In this document: piece by piece, positions 1 through 11,556 of the stretch | How the letters are laid out: each line of letters opens with the position of its first letter | Numbering within the stretch: position 1 is the first letter of the stretch | Origin: Carnegiea gigantea | Lineage: Eukaryota; Streptophyta; Magnoliopsida; Caryophyllales; Cactaceae | Assembly (NCBI GenBank): GCA_029747015.1 | Contig: JAKOGI010000024.1 | Location: 1,230,001 to 1,294,000, forward strand | Direction: 5' to 3' | Length of the DNA stretch: 64,000 nucleotides | The notes under the pieces: model-generated | Databases searched by the model: none | The model's input: the letters and a program-made list of their open reading frames with translations, nothing else | Told to the model about the DNA's origin: nothing | Translations under genes and position numbers: made by a program

Positions 1-1153
1 ATTTGCCGCTCGAACACTGGCGCTTTTATCTAAAAGACATATAAAAGTATCAAAATATTTTTTCAATGACCTTACAAGCACTGAGTATACTAGATTATAA
101 GTAATACAAAATGCCCTTTATAAGCAAAAACAAAATTGAACCACGGTGATCTGATAAGCATTGAGTATATCATTTTATAAGTACATTATAATTAGTTCCA
201 TAGGCAACAGAAAATTGCACATCTGAAAATAGAAGAAATATCATAAGCACTGCTTGCATTGTCTTAGAAGCAATAAATATAACAAGACATAAGCAAAATA
301 GAATAATAACAAGTATGAACAAATGCCTTGAACAATGGACGTAATCAGTAAATCTCGTTTGAAATCACCAACTGAGCATCCACCATCTCTTTGTGAATTA
401 CACAAAACAGAAAATCAAACATCTCTCTTAACGACAATTGAATTCGAAGAAATATAAACACTCTCTGCCTCAATAGCCATCATCAAACTTCGACACTGAC
501 CAAACCCAAACCTACAACTCTATCAAAATCACTTCAGCAATGAGAGCTCAAAAAATCAAACCAAAAAACAACCAAACAATTCTAATCCAAACACCACACT
601 AATAATGTCAAGGTACATGCCAATGAATTGAGAGAACCAAAACATGAACAAACAACCACCTCCATGAAAGAGTGAAGGGCTGTCCACCAGGAATTCTCTC
701 TCAAAATTTCGCAAAACACAAGAAACAAGGAGGATTTACACAAATTTTAAAATAAGAGGAAAAAAGATGACCGGATTGGCTACGCAGCTAGATAAGCCCA
801 ACACAATTGTCAAAATGAGTCTCATGTCTACACATTCAAATCAGCCCAAAATAATGAATTCAGTCTAACTTGGCAAGTGAATGACATCAGCATACGTCAG
901 TCTGCATAGGTGGCCACAGGCTTATCTTAAAATTTTCCAAAAGTTGCAGAGGGGGAATATAATTTTGTTTGAAGGGATCCATATATTAGGATGCGTGTAA
1001 ATCTGTTTACTATTAAATAAAAATGTGTTGAAGTGAACCAAGAAATTCCCAGAACTGCAGCTGATAAAAATATTTGTAATGACAATCCTTAACGGCGCGA
1101 CAAGGGGTGCTCGCATAACAGTTTGTCAAGGGACTACAATGGGGCTATTAACG
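1..1153. other. AT-rich stretch without a recognisable gene
   Basis: I see no supported coding region. The only ORF-sized opening, on the minus strand at 922-1116, has no recognisable motif. The stretch is AT-rich with short A-runs and no clear repeat structure until about 1150, where the TTTAGTGAG array begins. Confidence 0.5.
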
Positions 1154-2420
1154 GTTGTTATATCATACAGTCGATTGTACAGATATAGTTATACAATCGA
1201 ATTTTGGCTCACTAAAAATATTATATAACTCATTAAAATATATTGTTATGCACCCATTTTTATTTACTAAAAAATACCGTATAGCTCACTAAAATACTTT
1301 AGTGAGTTAAGATAATTTTAGTGAGCTAATACATACTTTTAGTGAGCAGACAGACCGAAACTAATGTGTTTTATGTACCCAAATTTCACTTAGTAAAAAT
1401 ACCATATAACTTATTAAAATGTGCGATTGTACTAAAAAAATATTAAATGCATCTAAAACTCACTAAACTATATTCTAGTTGTCTATATTTTTTTAGTAAG
1501 CTATGATATTTATTTAGTGAGTTGTTATATCATACAACCGATTGTATAGAAGCAATTGCGTAATCGAATTTCAGATCACTAAAAATAATGTATAACTCAC
1601 TATAATATTTTAGTGAGTTGAGACACAATTTTAGTGAGTTATTACATACTTTTAGTGAGCGGATAGACCAAAACTAATGCATCTTATTTACCCTAGGTTT
1701 CACTTAGTAAAAATACTATAACTCATTAAAATGTGCTATTGTACTAAAAAAATATTATTGTGCATCTGAAATTCACTAAATTATATTCTAGTTGTCTATA
1801 TTTTTTTTAGTGAGTTATGACATATATTAATGAGTTGGACTATATTTAATGTGTTCACTATATTTGTATTATACTCGCAAAATATAATACAAACACCCTT
1901 ATATTATAGTAAAAAATGATTGAGCTGTAACATAACCTAAGAACTTGATAATATTATTTGCTGGCTATCTATACTATTCTTTTTAGTGACGTTATGCTAT
2001 TTATTTAGTGAGCTATGATAGATATTTAGTGAGTTATGAAATGTATTTTGTGACCAATATGATTTAGCATCGAATATTAATTATTCATAATAAAAAATGA
2101 GTGAACAAACAATGTAGTACACAATTTTAGTTAGTACATATACTATTCTGTTCATATTCTAAGGTATAATATATTCATCTTTTAGTGAGTTATGACTTAT
2201 ATTTAGTGAGCTATGATATATTTTTAGTGAGTTGGATTATATTTGTATTATACTAAGTAAATATGTATAATACAAATGCGCTTATGTCATAATAAAAAAT
2301 AATATAAATATTTCTTGCTAACATTGTATTGCTCATTAAGTATTTCATATAGCTCATTAGCATATGCAGTATAGCTCACTAACGTTGTATACATACATAT
2401 AAAAATTTGCAGTGAGTTTT
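1154..2420. repeat. TTTAGTGAG-rich repeat array with a ~367-bp tandem duplication
   Basis: The nonamer TTTAGTGAG occurs about a dozen times on the plus strand, and its complement CTCACTAAA or close variants several more times. The segment starting GTTGTTATATCATACA at 1154 recurs at 1521 (offset 367 bp) and the two copies stay alignable through about 1850. Just inside the first copy, TCGATTGTA (1171-1179) and TACAATCGA (1192-1200) form a 9-bp inverted repeat. No coding region is present. Dense copies of one short motif in both orientations resemble the subterminal binding arrays of DNA transposons, but no terminal repeats were found, so the element class is unknown. Confidence 0.7.
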
Positions 2421-3289
2421 TCTCTTATTTTTGTTTGTTTTTATAATAAATCTTTATGCCTCTATTGAGTAAAAATACGGATAATAAATATATAAATTTT
2501 TAATTAATATTTATCTTAAAAATTAGTATTTTTATACAAAAATAGTGAACGTAAATTCATAATGCAAATATAAGTATATGCCTTAATATTTTAATGGAAG
2601 AATAAAAAAATGTGTGTGCATATTTTTTGGGGGGGGGAGGTGGAGCATGTACGGTATGCCATTCACAAATAAGTGAAGTAAATAATAAGTATTTGCTCAT
2701 TGGTCTTCTCCACATTTGTTTATACAGAAGAAACAGAGAAAGAAGAAAGAAGATAAAATAGGTTATAAAATTAGGGAAAAATGAACTACGAAATAAAATA
2801 TAAGACAAAAAGAAAGAAAGAATTTTTTTTAACAAATATAAATTCTTTTAATGTGTAAAAGAATAGAGGATGAAAAGGACGAAAATATTATATCAAACTT
2901 TCCAAGAAATAATGTGTAACAAAAGATGGACAAAATGAGTCCAAAAAATAAATCATGCAAACAAAAACAAAAGGGAAATACAATCATAATTGTGGGTCCG
3001 AGTGGATAAATGATATGTTCACCCGATTGTGCACAATAATTTGCGGGCTAGTAATGTGCAAGTGCGAGATAGGGGATGCGATTGATAGTGGTGGTTTACA
3101 AAGAAGAGGTTGTGATCAGGAATTGAAGGATCATTGAGATGGTGGCAACTGGTGGCCTTAGGGCATCTCCAACGGCTATTAGGGGAGTTTACTTCAGCAA
3201 GTTGGTTGCAGCGACTATGATGGGAAGCTTTGTAAGGATAAATCACAACAAAAATCCTAGAGGTTGGTTATGACAAAGGAAGAACATAG
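2421..3289. other. AT-rich stretch, no gene recognised
   Basis: The stretch contains A/T-rich simple sequence and a G-run near 2629-2637. Minus-strand openings at 2557-2835 and 3019-3246 have low-complexity or composition-driven translations and no domain I recognise. Confidence 0.4.
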
Positions 3290-3425
3290 GATTGCAAAGA
3301 CAACAACACCACCTCCCAGTGTGGGCCCCGCTTTCACGAGGTCTGAGAAGATTTAGATGTAGACAACCTTACCTCAATCGGCATGACTATCCGTTGAGAG
3401 GCTGATTCTAAGAGACCCACAAAAC
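3290..3425 (+). mobile_element. SINE-like fragment
   Basis: The order of blocks matches the conserved body of many plant SINEs: a caacaacacc stretch, then GTCTGAGAAG, TAGATGTAGACAACCTTACC, and a final GAGAGGCTGATTC-type block. That family layout is recalled knowledge and no search was run. No clear A-tail or target duplication could be fixed, so this is a diverged or partial copy. A coincidental match to the pyrimidine-rich core is possible. Confidence 0.45.
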
Positions 3426-3918
3426 AAAATTTTGTGAAACCATTTTATAGGCGAAGGATTTTGTGAAAACATTTTATAAAAGAACGCTTTTGTAAACACA
3501 TTTTATGGAACAAAACTAAGGATAAGCATCAAGGAATTGAACTAAGGAGTACTAAACCAGGAGTAGTAATTATGTAAACAGTAGTATAATAAAGTAAAGG
3601 AAGGTACCATTCCTTTAACATAGCATAGGTTTGCAAAGACCAATAAGAAAAATAATTAGTGTGGCTTTTATACCCTAAGTGGTGACATTAAGGTAATTTT
3701 TGGTGGGGGGAAATTATTTTGTCACAAAATAGTCTTTCATCTTTCTCTTGTTTGGTGTAATAAAGGATGGAAAACTATTCTCTAGGAAAAATGATTTTCC
3801 CTCCAACTGAGGAAAATTATTTCCATTTTAAAAAGATAGGAAGTTAATTTTCTTCCTTCAACTATCTAATTATATGGTCAATCGCAATTTAGGTGTAAAA
3901 TTCAGCTTCAACGGTTTA
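3426..3918. other. Non-coding flank of the 177-bp repeat, inverted-repeat candidate
   Basis: No gene is visible. A segment reading TTTGGTGTAATAAAGG...GGAAAA near 3753-3800 resembles, in inverted orientation, the segment at 5500-5575 on the far side of the tandem array (TTTTCTTTCCAACTAAACAC). This might be the ends of a larger element containing the tandem repeat, but the match is too loose to call. Confidence 0.3.
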
Positions 3919-5478
3919 GATCAAAATTTAACTCTCCAATAGGAAAGATTAAAATAAACTAAAATTCAGATTTTGACGTTATTTGATTAACATTTATCTC
4001 CGCCATGAATATGCAATCAACATTTTTTGGCACTTAAACAATTCCGTTGACTCGCTATTAAGACAGTTCCAATAGTAGATCGAAACTTAACCATTTGATA
4101 GGTAAGATAGAAATAGCCTCAAATCCAGATTTTGAGCCCGATATTCCTTTATTTGGTCAACACTTTTGTTTGCCATGACAATTCGATCGATATTTTTCAC
4201 CACCTAAATAATTCAGTTGACTTTTTCAGCACTAAACGTTTTTAAACAATTTAGATCGAAACTTGATCATCAGGAAAGAAAGTTTAAAATAAGCTCATAT
4301 CTAGATTTTGAGCCCAACATTCCTTCATTTGGTCAATATTTTTGTCCGCCATAAAAATTTTATTGATATTTTTTCTCACTTAAATAATTCAATTGAGGTT
4401 TTTTGCAACTAAAATAATTCCAATAGTTTGGATCAAAACTAGGGGTAACCAAAAAAAGGGGCACTCGGTTCTAGGCCTAGAACTGGTTTAGACTTGGCGG
4501 GTAAGGACCCTCATCTATTTAGACTGGTTCCAATATTTAGAATCCGGTTATAACCAGGTTCGGTACCCGGTCCTGAAATGGAACTTGACCTGAACCCGAT
4601 ACCCAATATCCTATTAAAATTTAAAGAATTTTGATGATTTATATTTTGATTAAAAAAATATAAAAATCGACCTTTATTCATTAAGTGATGCATCTGTTAT
4701 ATCGAAACCCAATTGTCAACTACCCCAGTTTAACCATTTGTCTGTTTTGCTTTCGATTTATCCGTGACTAACTCTTTATGTATCTCGACCGCTACTGATT
4801 TCTTCCTTCAAGCTTTCTTTATTCTGCTCATGAGCCCCATTAGTTATTTTGTGTTTGTTTTTATATTGTTTTAATAGTTTCTGTCTCTTTCTCTCTCCAT
4901 TTTAAGTAAATTAAAATAATTTTTAGGTTTCTCATTCGTTTTATAATCATGATTTGTGAGTTTTTGATTAACATTATCTACAACTCTCTAACTTTATTTT
5001 AGAGTATGTAAATCTTCTTTACTACTTATTGCATATTTGATTTATCCTTATACTTTGATTTTTAGAAATTTGGCTTTAGATATGAGTTCTCAACTTCGTT
5101 CAGTCCCTCCCTTTCTATTTTCTAGAGAGAAATGAGAAAAAAAAAAAATTACTTAGGAACCAGGTACCTGAGATTGGACCTAGTCGGGTCCAAATTCTAG
5201 GACCTCGTTCCAACTAAGTTCGGGTTCGAGTTAGGTTCAAAGTTTTAGGATCTGGTTCTAACTGGGTATAATTCGGGTTCCTAAAATTTCAGTCGGGTAA
5301 CTGGACCCACTCACCCTTAGTCAAAACTTGATTATCTGATAGAAAATATTAAAGGAAGTCCAAATATAAATTGTAAGCTCAACATTCCTTTATTTGTTGA
5401 ACATCTATCTATGCTGCAATCATTCAGTCGATATTTTTCGTCACTTAAACGATTCAGTTGACATTTTTTCTTTTTTCT
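3919..5478 (+). repeat. ~177-bp tandem repeat, four diverged units
   Basis: Units begin with GATCRAAAHTT at 3919, 4078, 4254 and 4431, giving spacings of 159, 176 and 177 bp. Each unit runs through the same ordered landmarks: AGATTTTGAGCCC, ACATTCCTTYATTTGGTCAA, a YCGCCATGA-type block, CGATATTTTTC and CACTTAAATAATTCAGTTGA. The fourth unit is cut after its first bases by an 880-bp hAT-type insert (4440-5319) and resumes at 5320. A unit of this size is nucleosome-length, like many plant satellites. Only about four divergent units are seen, so this is a minor tandem locus and not evidence of a centromere. Confidence 0.8.
4440..5319. mobile_element. Non-autonomous hAT-type element
   Basis: The insert starts TAGGGGTAAC and its reverse complement starts TAAGGGTGAG, typical of plant hAT terminal repeats. 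It is flanked by near-perfect 8-bp duplications, ATCAAAAC (4432-4439) and GTCAAAAC (5320-5327), as expected for hAT. The outer ~180 bp at each end is rich in GGTTCC, GGGTACC and GGGTCC motifs, while the middle is plain AT-rich DNA. No transposase ORF is present. The insertion lies exactly in the fourth unit of the 177-bp tandem repeat, so its ends are confirmed by the broken repeat. Confidence 0.8.
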
Positions 5479-5931
5479 ATGGAATGGATTTATCTTCTAC
5501 TAAACAACGGAAAATGTGACGTGAACATCAATTTTTTAGGAAAATTATTTTCTTTCCAACTAAACACTACTTGATTCATGTAATGTTTGTATACAAAGCA
5601 TCTGTGTTGCAATACATCTACAGCACCAAGACAATAATCGTCATACGAAATAACATGATTGTGTAATATTTTCATATTTGTATTTATCCTCTCATAGGCC
5701 TCGTTCGACAAAATTAAATATCTACATATTTTCATAGTTGTATTTATCCTCTGGTCTGTTCCGCAAACTTGATTGTTTGAATAATGAATAGTTGTAGTGA
5801 ATGACTGTTTGAATAGTAGATAATGTTTATATTATAACTTTTAGTAGACAACTATAAAAATGCATTAGCCTAAGTTAGCCGTTGAATTGCTCATAAATTA
5901 GATGCTCAAATAACGAATCACTATTTGAAAG
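5479..5931. other. Host DNA left of the copia element
   Basis: No gene is seen. The last ~110 bp (about 5812-5900) resembles 13556-13650 on the far side of the copia element, including a shared GTTAGCCGTT, so the copia inserted between, or into, a short tandem duplication. Confidence 0.5.
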
Positions 5932-6270
5932 TGTTAAACGAATTGGGAGATTTAGGACATACCTAAATGTGCGGAAGCGTACAGATCTTTTACCGTATTT
6001 TGCTCCACGAATGAATGTCCCGGAGGCTACCAGAGTCCCGGTTGAATACCACACCACAAACCCGACACACAGCTAAAATGTACGTTTGAGAGAGAGGGAG
6101 AACAGATGTGATTGTATTCTTGCTTGGTATGCGTCTCTTTTTGATCAAGGGATTAGGGGGTATTTATATGGCACGCAGCCAAACCCATTTACTAAAAATG
6201 GCCCCCAAAATCCCTCCACTATCCCAACTAATGGGGAAGTGGCCGTTACTTTTTTTTGACTCAATCAACA
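5932..6270 (-). repeat. 3' LTR of the copia element
   Basis: 339 bp, beginning TGTTAAACGA and ending CAATCAACA on the plus strand. It matches 13203-13541 except for about eight substitutions, five to six of them clustered near 6118-6140. Confidence 0.96.
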
Positions 6271-7239
6271 TCTCCCACTCGGCCACTTAGGCCATAACAA
6301 TGTTCACACAACATTGTCTCCTCTTAAAACGTACGTGTCATATCAGGAATGTGACGTGCGACCAAAGATAACAAGTTGCGTTATGTTAAGACACTGACAG
6401 TCTAACAAAACACTTTCAAGACAGACAATTCCCTAAACCATTCAAGACATCACCAAAGGCATACACTGTCCCTTTATGCTTATTGATATATCATGTGATT
6501 GTTTTTCGAAATACAATCGCCCGGGCTGATATGGTGAATACGAAATGGTTTTCCTCAGCAACTCACGACATCACTTCTCAATGAGATTGCTTTCCTAAGA
6601 CGTTCCGCTGAGCTGTATATATCCATAGCCCTTGGAATACGCATTAAGGTAGCAACATCTCGTTGGGAATTTATGTCATAGTCCCAAGTTCAAGGGGATT
6701 GTTATTTGAAACACCGAAGTTTCAGGGATCACACAGTGACAAGGAAGGGAATCAATTGTCACTCCTGTTAGGTCGACTTAAGCACACACAGTATGAAATG
6801 TGTGTCATGGTATAACTCCCACTGAGGTGAGTCAGTCACTACCTATACCATGCGAATTACAAGTCCAGTACTTCCTCAGCACTGACCCGAGTTATTCAGT
6901 TGACGTACTAAACGTAACTTAGTAACTCTAAATTCGGCTTTTAGGCTTTGATATAAGGTTGTGTTATATCCGATTCACTCAGAATCTCATCTTAGACTTA
7001 CTAAGGCGACTATTTCTCCACATCACTCGTACTTACCCAAAGGTACGGTGATTATCAATATTGCACACCTAGTGCCAATATCATCAAGTCTTATCCTACC
7101 CGCTACTTAAGCGTCAGGATCGATTATCCGTGTGACAAGATAATCGGAAAGCCTAGTGACATTTTAGATATGCCTAATCATACAACCAAAAAGTTCACTA
7201 CACACTTGTCCAAAACCAAAACTAGGATATGCTAACTAA
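6271..7239 (-). other. Copia polypurine tract and 3' untranslated region
   Basis: Read on the minus strand, GAGTGGGAGA directly precedes the 3' LTR (plus 6271-6280) and is the expected second-strand primer tract. The remaining ~960 bp up to the gag-pol stop shows no supported ORF. Confidence 0.8.
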
Positions 7240-10200
7240 CTAAACTCTACGAAGACCAAGACTCAACATATGAGTTTTGAACACATCTCTTGGAGTAGGT
7301 TTAGTTAATGGATCTGCTATCATTTTGGCAGTAGATAAATATTTAACCATAACTTCTTTCGACTTAATGGCGTCCCTTACGAAATGGTAACGCCTCTTAA
7401 TATGCTTGGCCTTCCTATGAAATTTAGGATCCTTCGCATATTGAATGGCAGCAGTATTGTCGCACCAAATTTCGACAGGATCATTAACTCGTGGAGTTAG
7501 ACCGAGATCCTGAAGAAAACTCCTTAGCCAAACTGCCTCTTGCGTGGCTAGGCAACAAGCGACATACTCTGCTTCCATAGTCGATAGAGCTATGCAATCT
7601 TGCTTCTTGCTGCACCAGGATATGGCTCCCCCACCCAGGGTGAAGACATATCCAGAGGTGGACTTAGACTCATCTAAGTCACCACCCCAGTCAGCATCAG
7701 TATACCCCCTTAACCTTAGGTCTCCTCCTTGGTAGCAAAGTACCAAGTCAGTAGTTCCACGAAGATAACGCATTATCCTCTTGACGGCTTGCCAATGAGC
7801 GATCCCTGGGTTACTTTGGTAACGACTTACCAAACCTACCGCGAAGCAAATGTCAGGCCGTGTATATAACATGGCATACATTAAGCTTCCAACTACACTA
7901 GCATATGGGACATTACTCATTTTCTGCTTTTCGTCATCTGTTTTCGGACATTGCTCCAGACTTAGGGTCAAGCCCTTATCTAATGGAGTGTCAACGGGTT
8001 TAGAGTAGTGCATCCGAAAACGCTCTAAGACTTTCTCGATGTATGCCTTCTGGCATAGACCGAGAAGCTTCCTCGAGCGGTCTCTGATTATTTATACTCC
8101 CAGGACGAACCTAGCTTCACCCATGTTCTTCATCTCGAAGACAGAGGACAGCCACCGCTTGGTGGCATTGATCATCTCCATATTACTTCCAGCTAACAAT
8201 ATGTCATCGACATACAAAGTAAGAAACATAATTCCTACTTCTGTCTTCTTGACATACACGCAGTGGTCCTCTGAGACCATGGATAAGCCAAACGCAGTAA
8301 TAGCTTCATGAAATCTGAAGTACCACGCTCGTGAAGACTATTTGAGGCCATATATGGACTTTCTAAGACGACAAACCTTGTCCTCTTGACCTTTTGACAC
8401 GAAACCAAAAGGTTGTACCATATATATTTCTTCCTCAAGGGTTCCATTTAGGAAGGCAGTCTTCACATCCATCTGGCACAACTCTAAGTCCAGATGGGCA
8501 ACTAGCGCTAGAAGTAGGCGAACTGAGGCTAATCTCACCACAGGAGAAAAGGTTTCCTCATAGTCCACACCCTCAACTTGGGTGTAACCTTTCGCCACTA
8601 AACGGGCTTTGAACTTATCAACCAACCCATCAGCTCGACGTTTTACCTTGAAAACCCACTTGTTTCTAATGGCCTTTCGTCCAGGAGGAAGGCTGACTAG
8701 ATCCCAAACCTCATTCCTAGCCATTGAGTCCAACTCATCCCTCATGGCGTCCATCCATTCTTCCTTATTTGGTGAGTCAACAGCCTCTACGTAAGAGGTT
8801 GGTTCTTCTATTTCCAAAGGCATGCAGAAGAAGATGTTTTCTTCGATTTGGAAAAATCAGCGAGGAACTCTTCCACGCTCACTCCTTCGGGTGACACTAG
8901 GACCTGGTTGCGTTGTTTGCACAGGTTCCAACTCTTCTCTCCCCCTTTTCCTTTGAGGTACCAAACCTTGAGGAGAAGTCATTCGAGATACAGAATCTCG
9001 AGAAGGAGAGATGTCACTCCCACTTACCCCTTGGGGTGTGGGCTGGTCAGTACGAGGACTATCCTCATTTCCGCTAACCGGAGATTGAGGGTTTCCTTCG
9101 TGCTGGGGTTGGGTACCCTGAGCAGACAAGCTTTCCTCAGTAGGAATAATGGGCGGTATACTCCCACTGCCTCCTACATCAGGAATTGAAACCTCATCCT
9201 CGGTGATACGGGTAGTATACATATCCTCCCCCTCACCGAGAGATAGGTGTGGTCGTAACTCATACAACTGTAAGTCTTGTTTGACTTCACCAATAGTTGG
9301 GAACTCATCCTCAAGAAAGTCGACATTGCGGGAATCAATTTCCCTCATGCCGCCAGTAGGATGTTCTCCGTACATTACATAACCTTTTGAATGTTCAGGG
9401 TATCTAATAAAGACCATCTTGGTGGCTCTAGGACCAAGTTTGCCATATCTATGAGTTAGGTTATGCACATAGCCTGCCGACCCCCATGGCCATAAGTGGT
9501 CCAGAAGAGGTTTCCTGTCATTCCATAACTCATACGGAGTAGTGGAAACACTCTTACTGGGTACTCGGTTTAAAATGTAAGTTGCTGAAAGCAACGCATC
9601 ACCCCAGAAGCTAATCGGGAGATTAGCTTGAGCCATCATTGACCTGACCATGTCAAGTAAGGTGCGATTCCTACGTTCAGCAACACCATTTTGTTGCGGT
9701 GTGTACGGAATCGCAAGATGTCTAACTATACCCTTTTCCTCACAAAACTCTTTGAACATATCAGAGAGATATTCGCGACCACGGTCGGTCCGAAGAGTCT
9801 TAACTCTCCGAGCCAACTTAGTCTCTACTTCTGCTACGAAGCGTTTGAACACATCTAGTGCTTCATGACGATGTGATAACAGATAAACATATCCATATCT
9901 CGAGTAATCGTCAATTAAAGTGAGGAAATAAATGGCACCATTACGTGCCTTAACATTCATAGGTCCACATATATCGGAGTGGATGAGGTCTAAGGTACCA
10001 AGCGCCCTAGAAGCCTTACGAAAAGGTTTCTTGGTCGCTTTTCCAGCTAAACAAGGTTCACATCTAGGCAATCTAACTGTAGTAAGTGATCCTAGTAGAC
10101 CTTCTTTAGCTAGTCTAGTCATTCTTTCTTGGCCAATATGGCCAAGTCTAGCATGCCAAAGAATAGAATCATGATCTAAAGCAACAGATGACACAAAAGC

Positions 10201-11556
10201 AGAAGATGTATTATTACTATAATACTCATTGTCCAAGTCCAAAACAAGGAAATCATCTACTAAAGATGCGTGGCCAAACAAATTGCCACAATAAAAAATG
10301 TCTAAGCCGTCAATACTAGAAACAAACTGAAAACCTAATTTCATTAAGGAGACGTAAGACACTAAGGAACATCGGACCCCAGGAGCATAAAGAGCATCGT
10401 GAAGAAGTAACGACCTCCCTCCTCGCAACTTAAGCCGATATGTTCCAATTCCTAGAACGTCTTCTGCAGTGCCATTCCCAAGAGTTACAGTCTGCGATCC
10501 CACCGGACAAGGGTGAAATTCCACAAACCCAACTTTGTCTCGAACTACGTGCTTGCTTGCTCCCGAATCTACAATCCAATTAGGAAAGGATTTAGCAACG
10601 AATGCATGAGAACAAACAAGTAGTTTAACAATGGGAAATGGAGAAGGTACCTTAGCAGGCTCGGGACAATCCCGAGCAAAATGGCCCTTCTTCCTGCAGT
10701 TATAGCACGTCACTCGTGCCATTTTATCCATCACCTTACCTTTGGGCTTTGATTGCTTCTTAGCAATTCCGCCTCTAGGGCCAAGTTTCTTAGAGGGATG
10801 AAGATTCTTCCTCTTCCCTCGTCTGAACTTGTTACCCTTGGGCCTGTCCGCCCGAGCTACTAAAGCTACGGGGGGAGGAGCGCAAGCCTTCAGGCGCTCA
10901 TCCTCCAACTCAAGGTGTTTGGTGATGTCGGAAAAAGTCTTGATGCTCGTGTTGCGAGTCATCATGGTGATGAACGGTTTCCACCTTTCGTCTCCAGCGG
11001 GAAATGCACGGAGCACGTTCGTCCGCTGTTCACGTTCGGAAATCTCCACACCTGCCGCCCTCAGGTCGCGTAGCATGGCTTGCAAGGTTCGCACATTCTC
11101 GGTCATGCTTCGGGTCGAGTCCATCGTGTATGTCATCCACTTAAGATGCAATGCACGAAGTCTCGTCTCCGACGTTTGACCGTACCTGAGGCGGATATTA
11201 TCCCACATCTCTTTAGCCGTGGGATAACCCTCAAACTCGCCTATAAGGTCGTTATGCATGCAGAAAAGCATAGTATAACGCGCCTTACGGTCTTTTTTGC
11301 ACCAATCTTGGTACGCAACCAAGCTGGCCTTATACTCAGCAGTCTGAGTAATGTCCTTGTCATCCTTGTCCTTAGTCAAGGGGGCAGACATTGTGGTTGT
11401 GAGGTGTTCCAACACCTCACATTCTTCCAGAAGAAACTCAATCTTCCGGCGCCACATGTCATAGTTGGACCCGTCCAACCTTTCATTGGTGGTCAATTCA
11501 CCAATCATAGAGTTCTTAGAAGCCGTATCTACAAACAAAAATTGGACATTAGGCAT
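7240..11556 (-). pseudogene. Copia gag-pol polyprotein, three premature stops
   Basis: One frame of 1,439 codons runs from ATG at 11556 to TAG at 7240-7242 without a frameshift. It is interrupted by TGA (8857-8859, codon 900), TAG (8338-8340, codon 1073) and TAA (8092-8094, codon 1155). In order: gag with a CCHC zinc knuckle CYNCRKKGHFARDC (residues ~284-297); protease motif DSGA (~330-333); integrase HHCC zinc site (~468-502) and catalytic D527, D591, E627; reverse transcriptase with YVDD (~1115-1118); and RNase H with DADW followed by a C-terminal STMEAEY block. The product would make and integrate element cDNA. Here translation would end after integrase, so RT and RNase H are not made without readthrough. 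At least the first two stops could be single C-to-T changes, inferred from context. Confidence 0.95.

Noticed and set aside
3919..5478. Centromeric satellite
   Set aside because: The period fits, but only about four diverged units exist and no long array is present.
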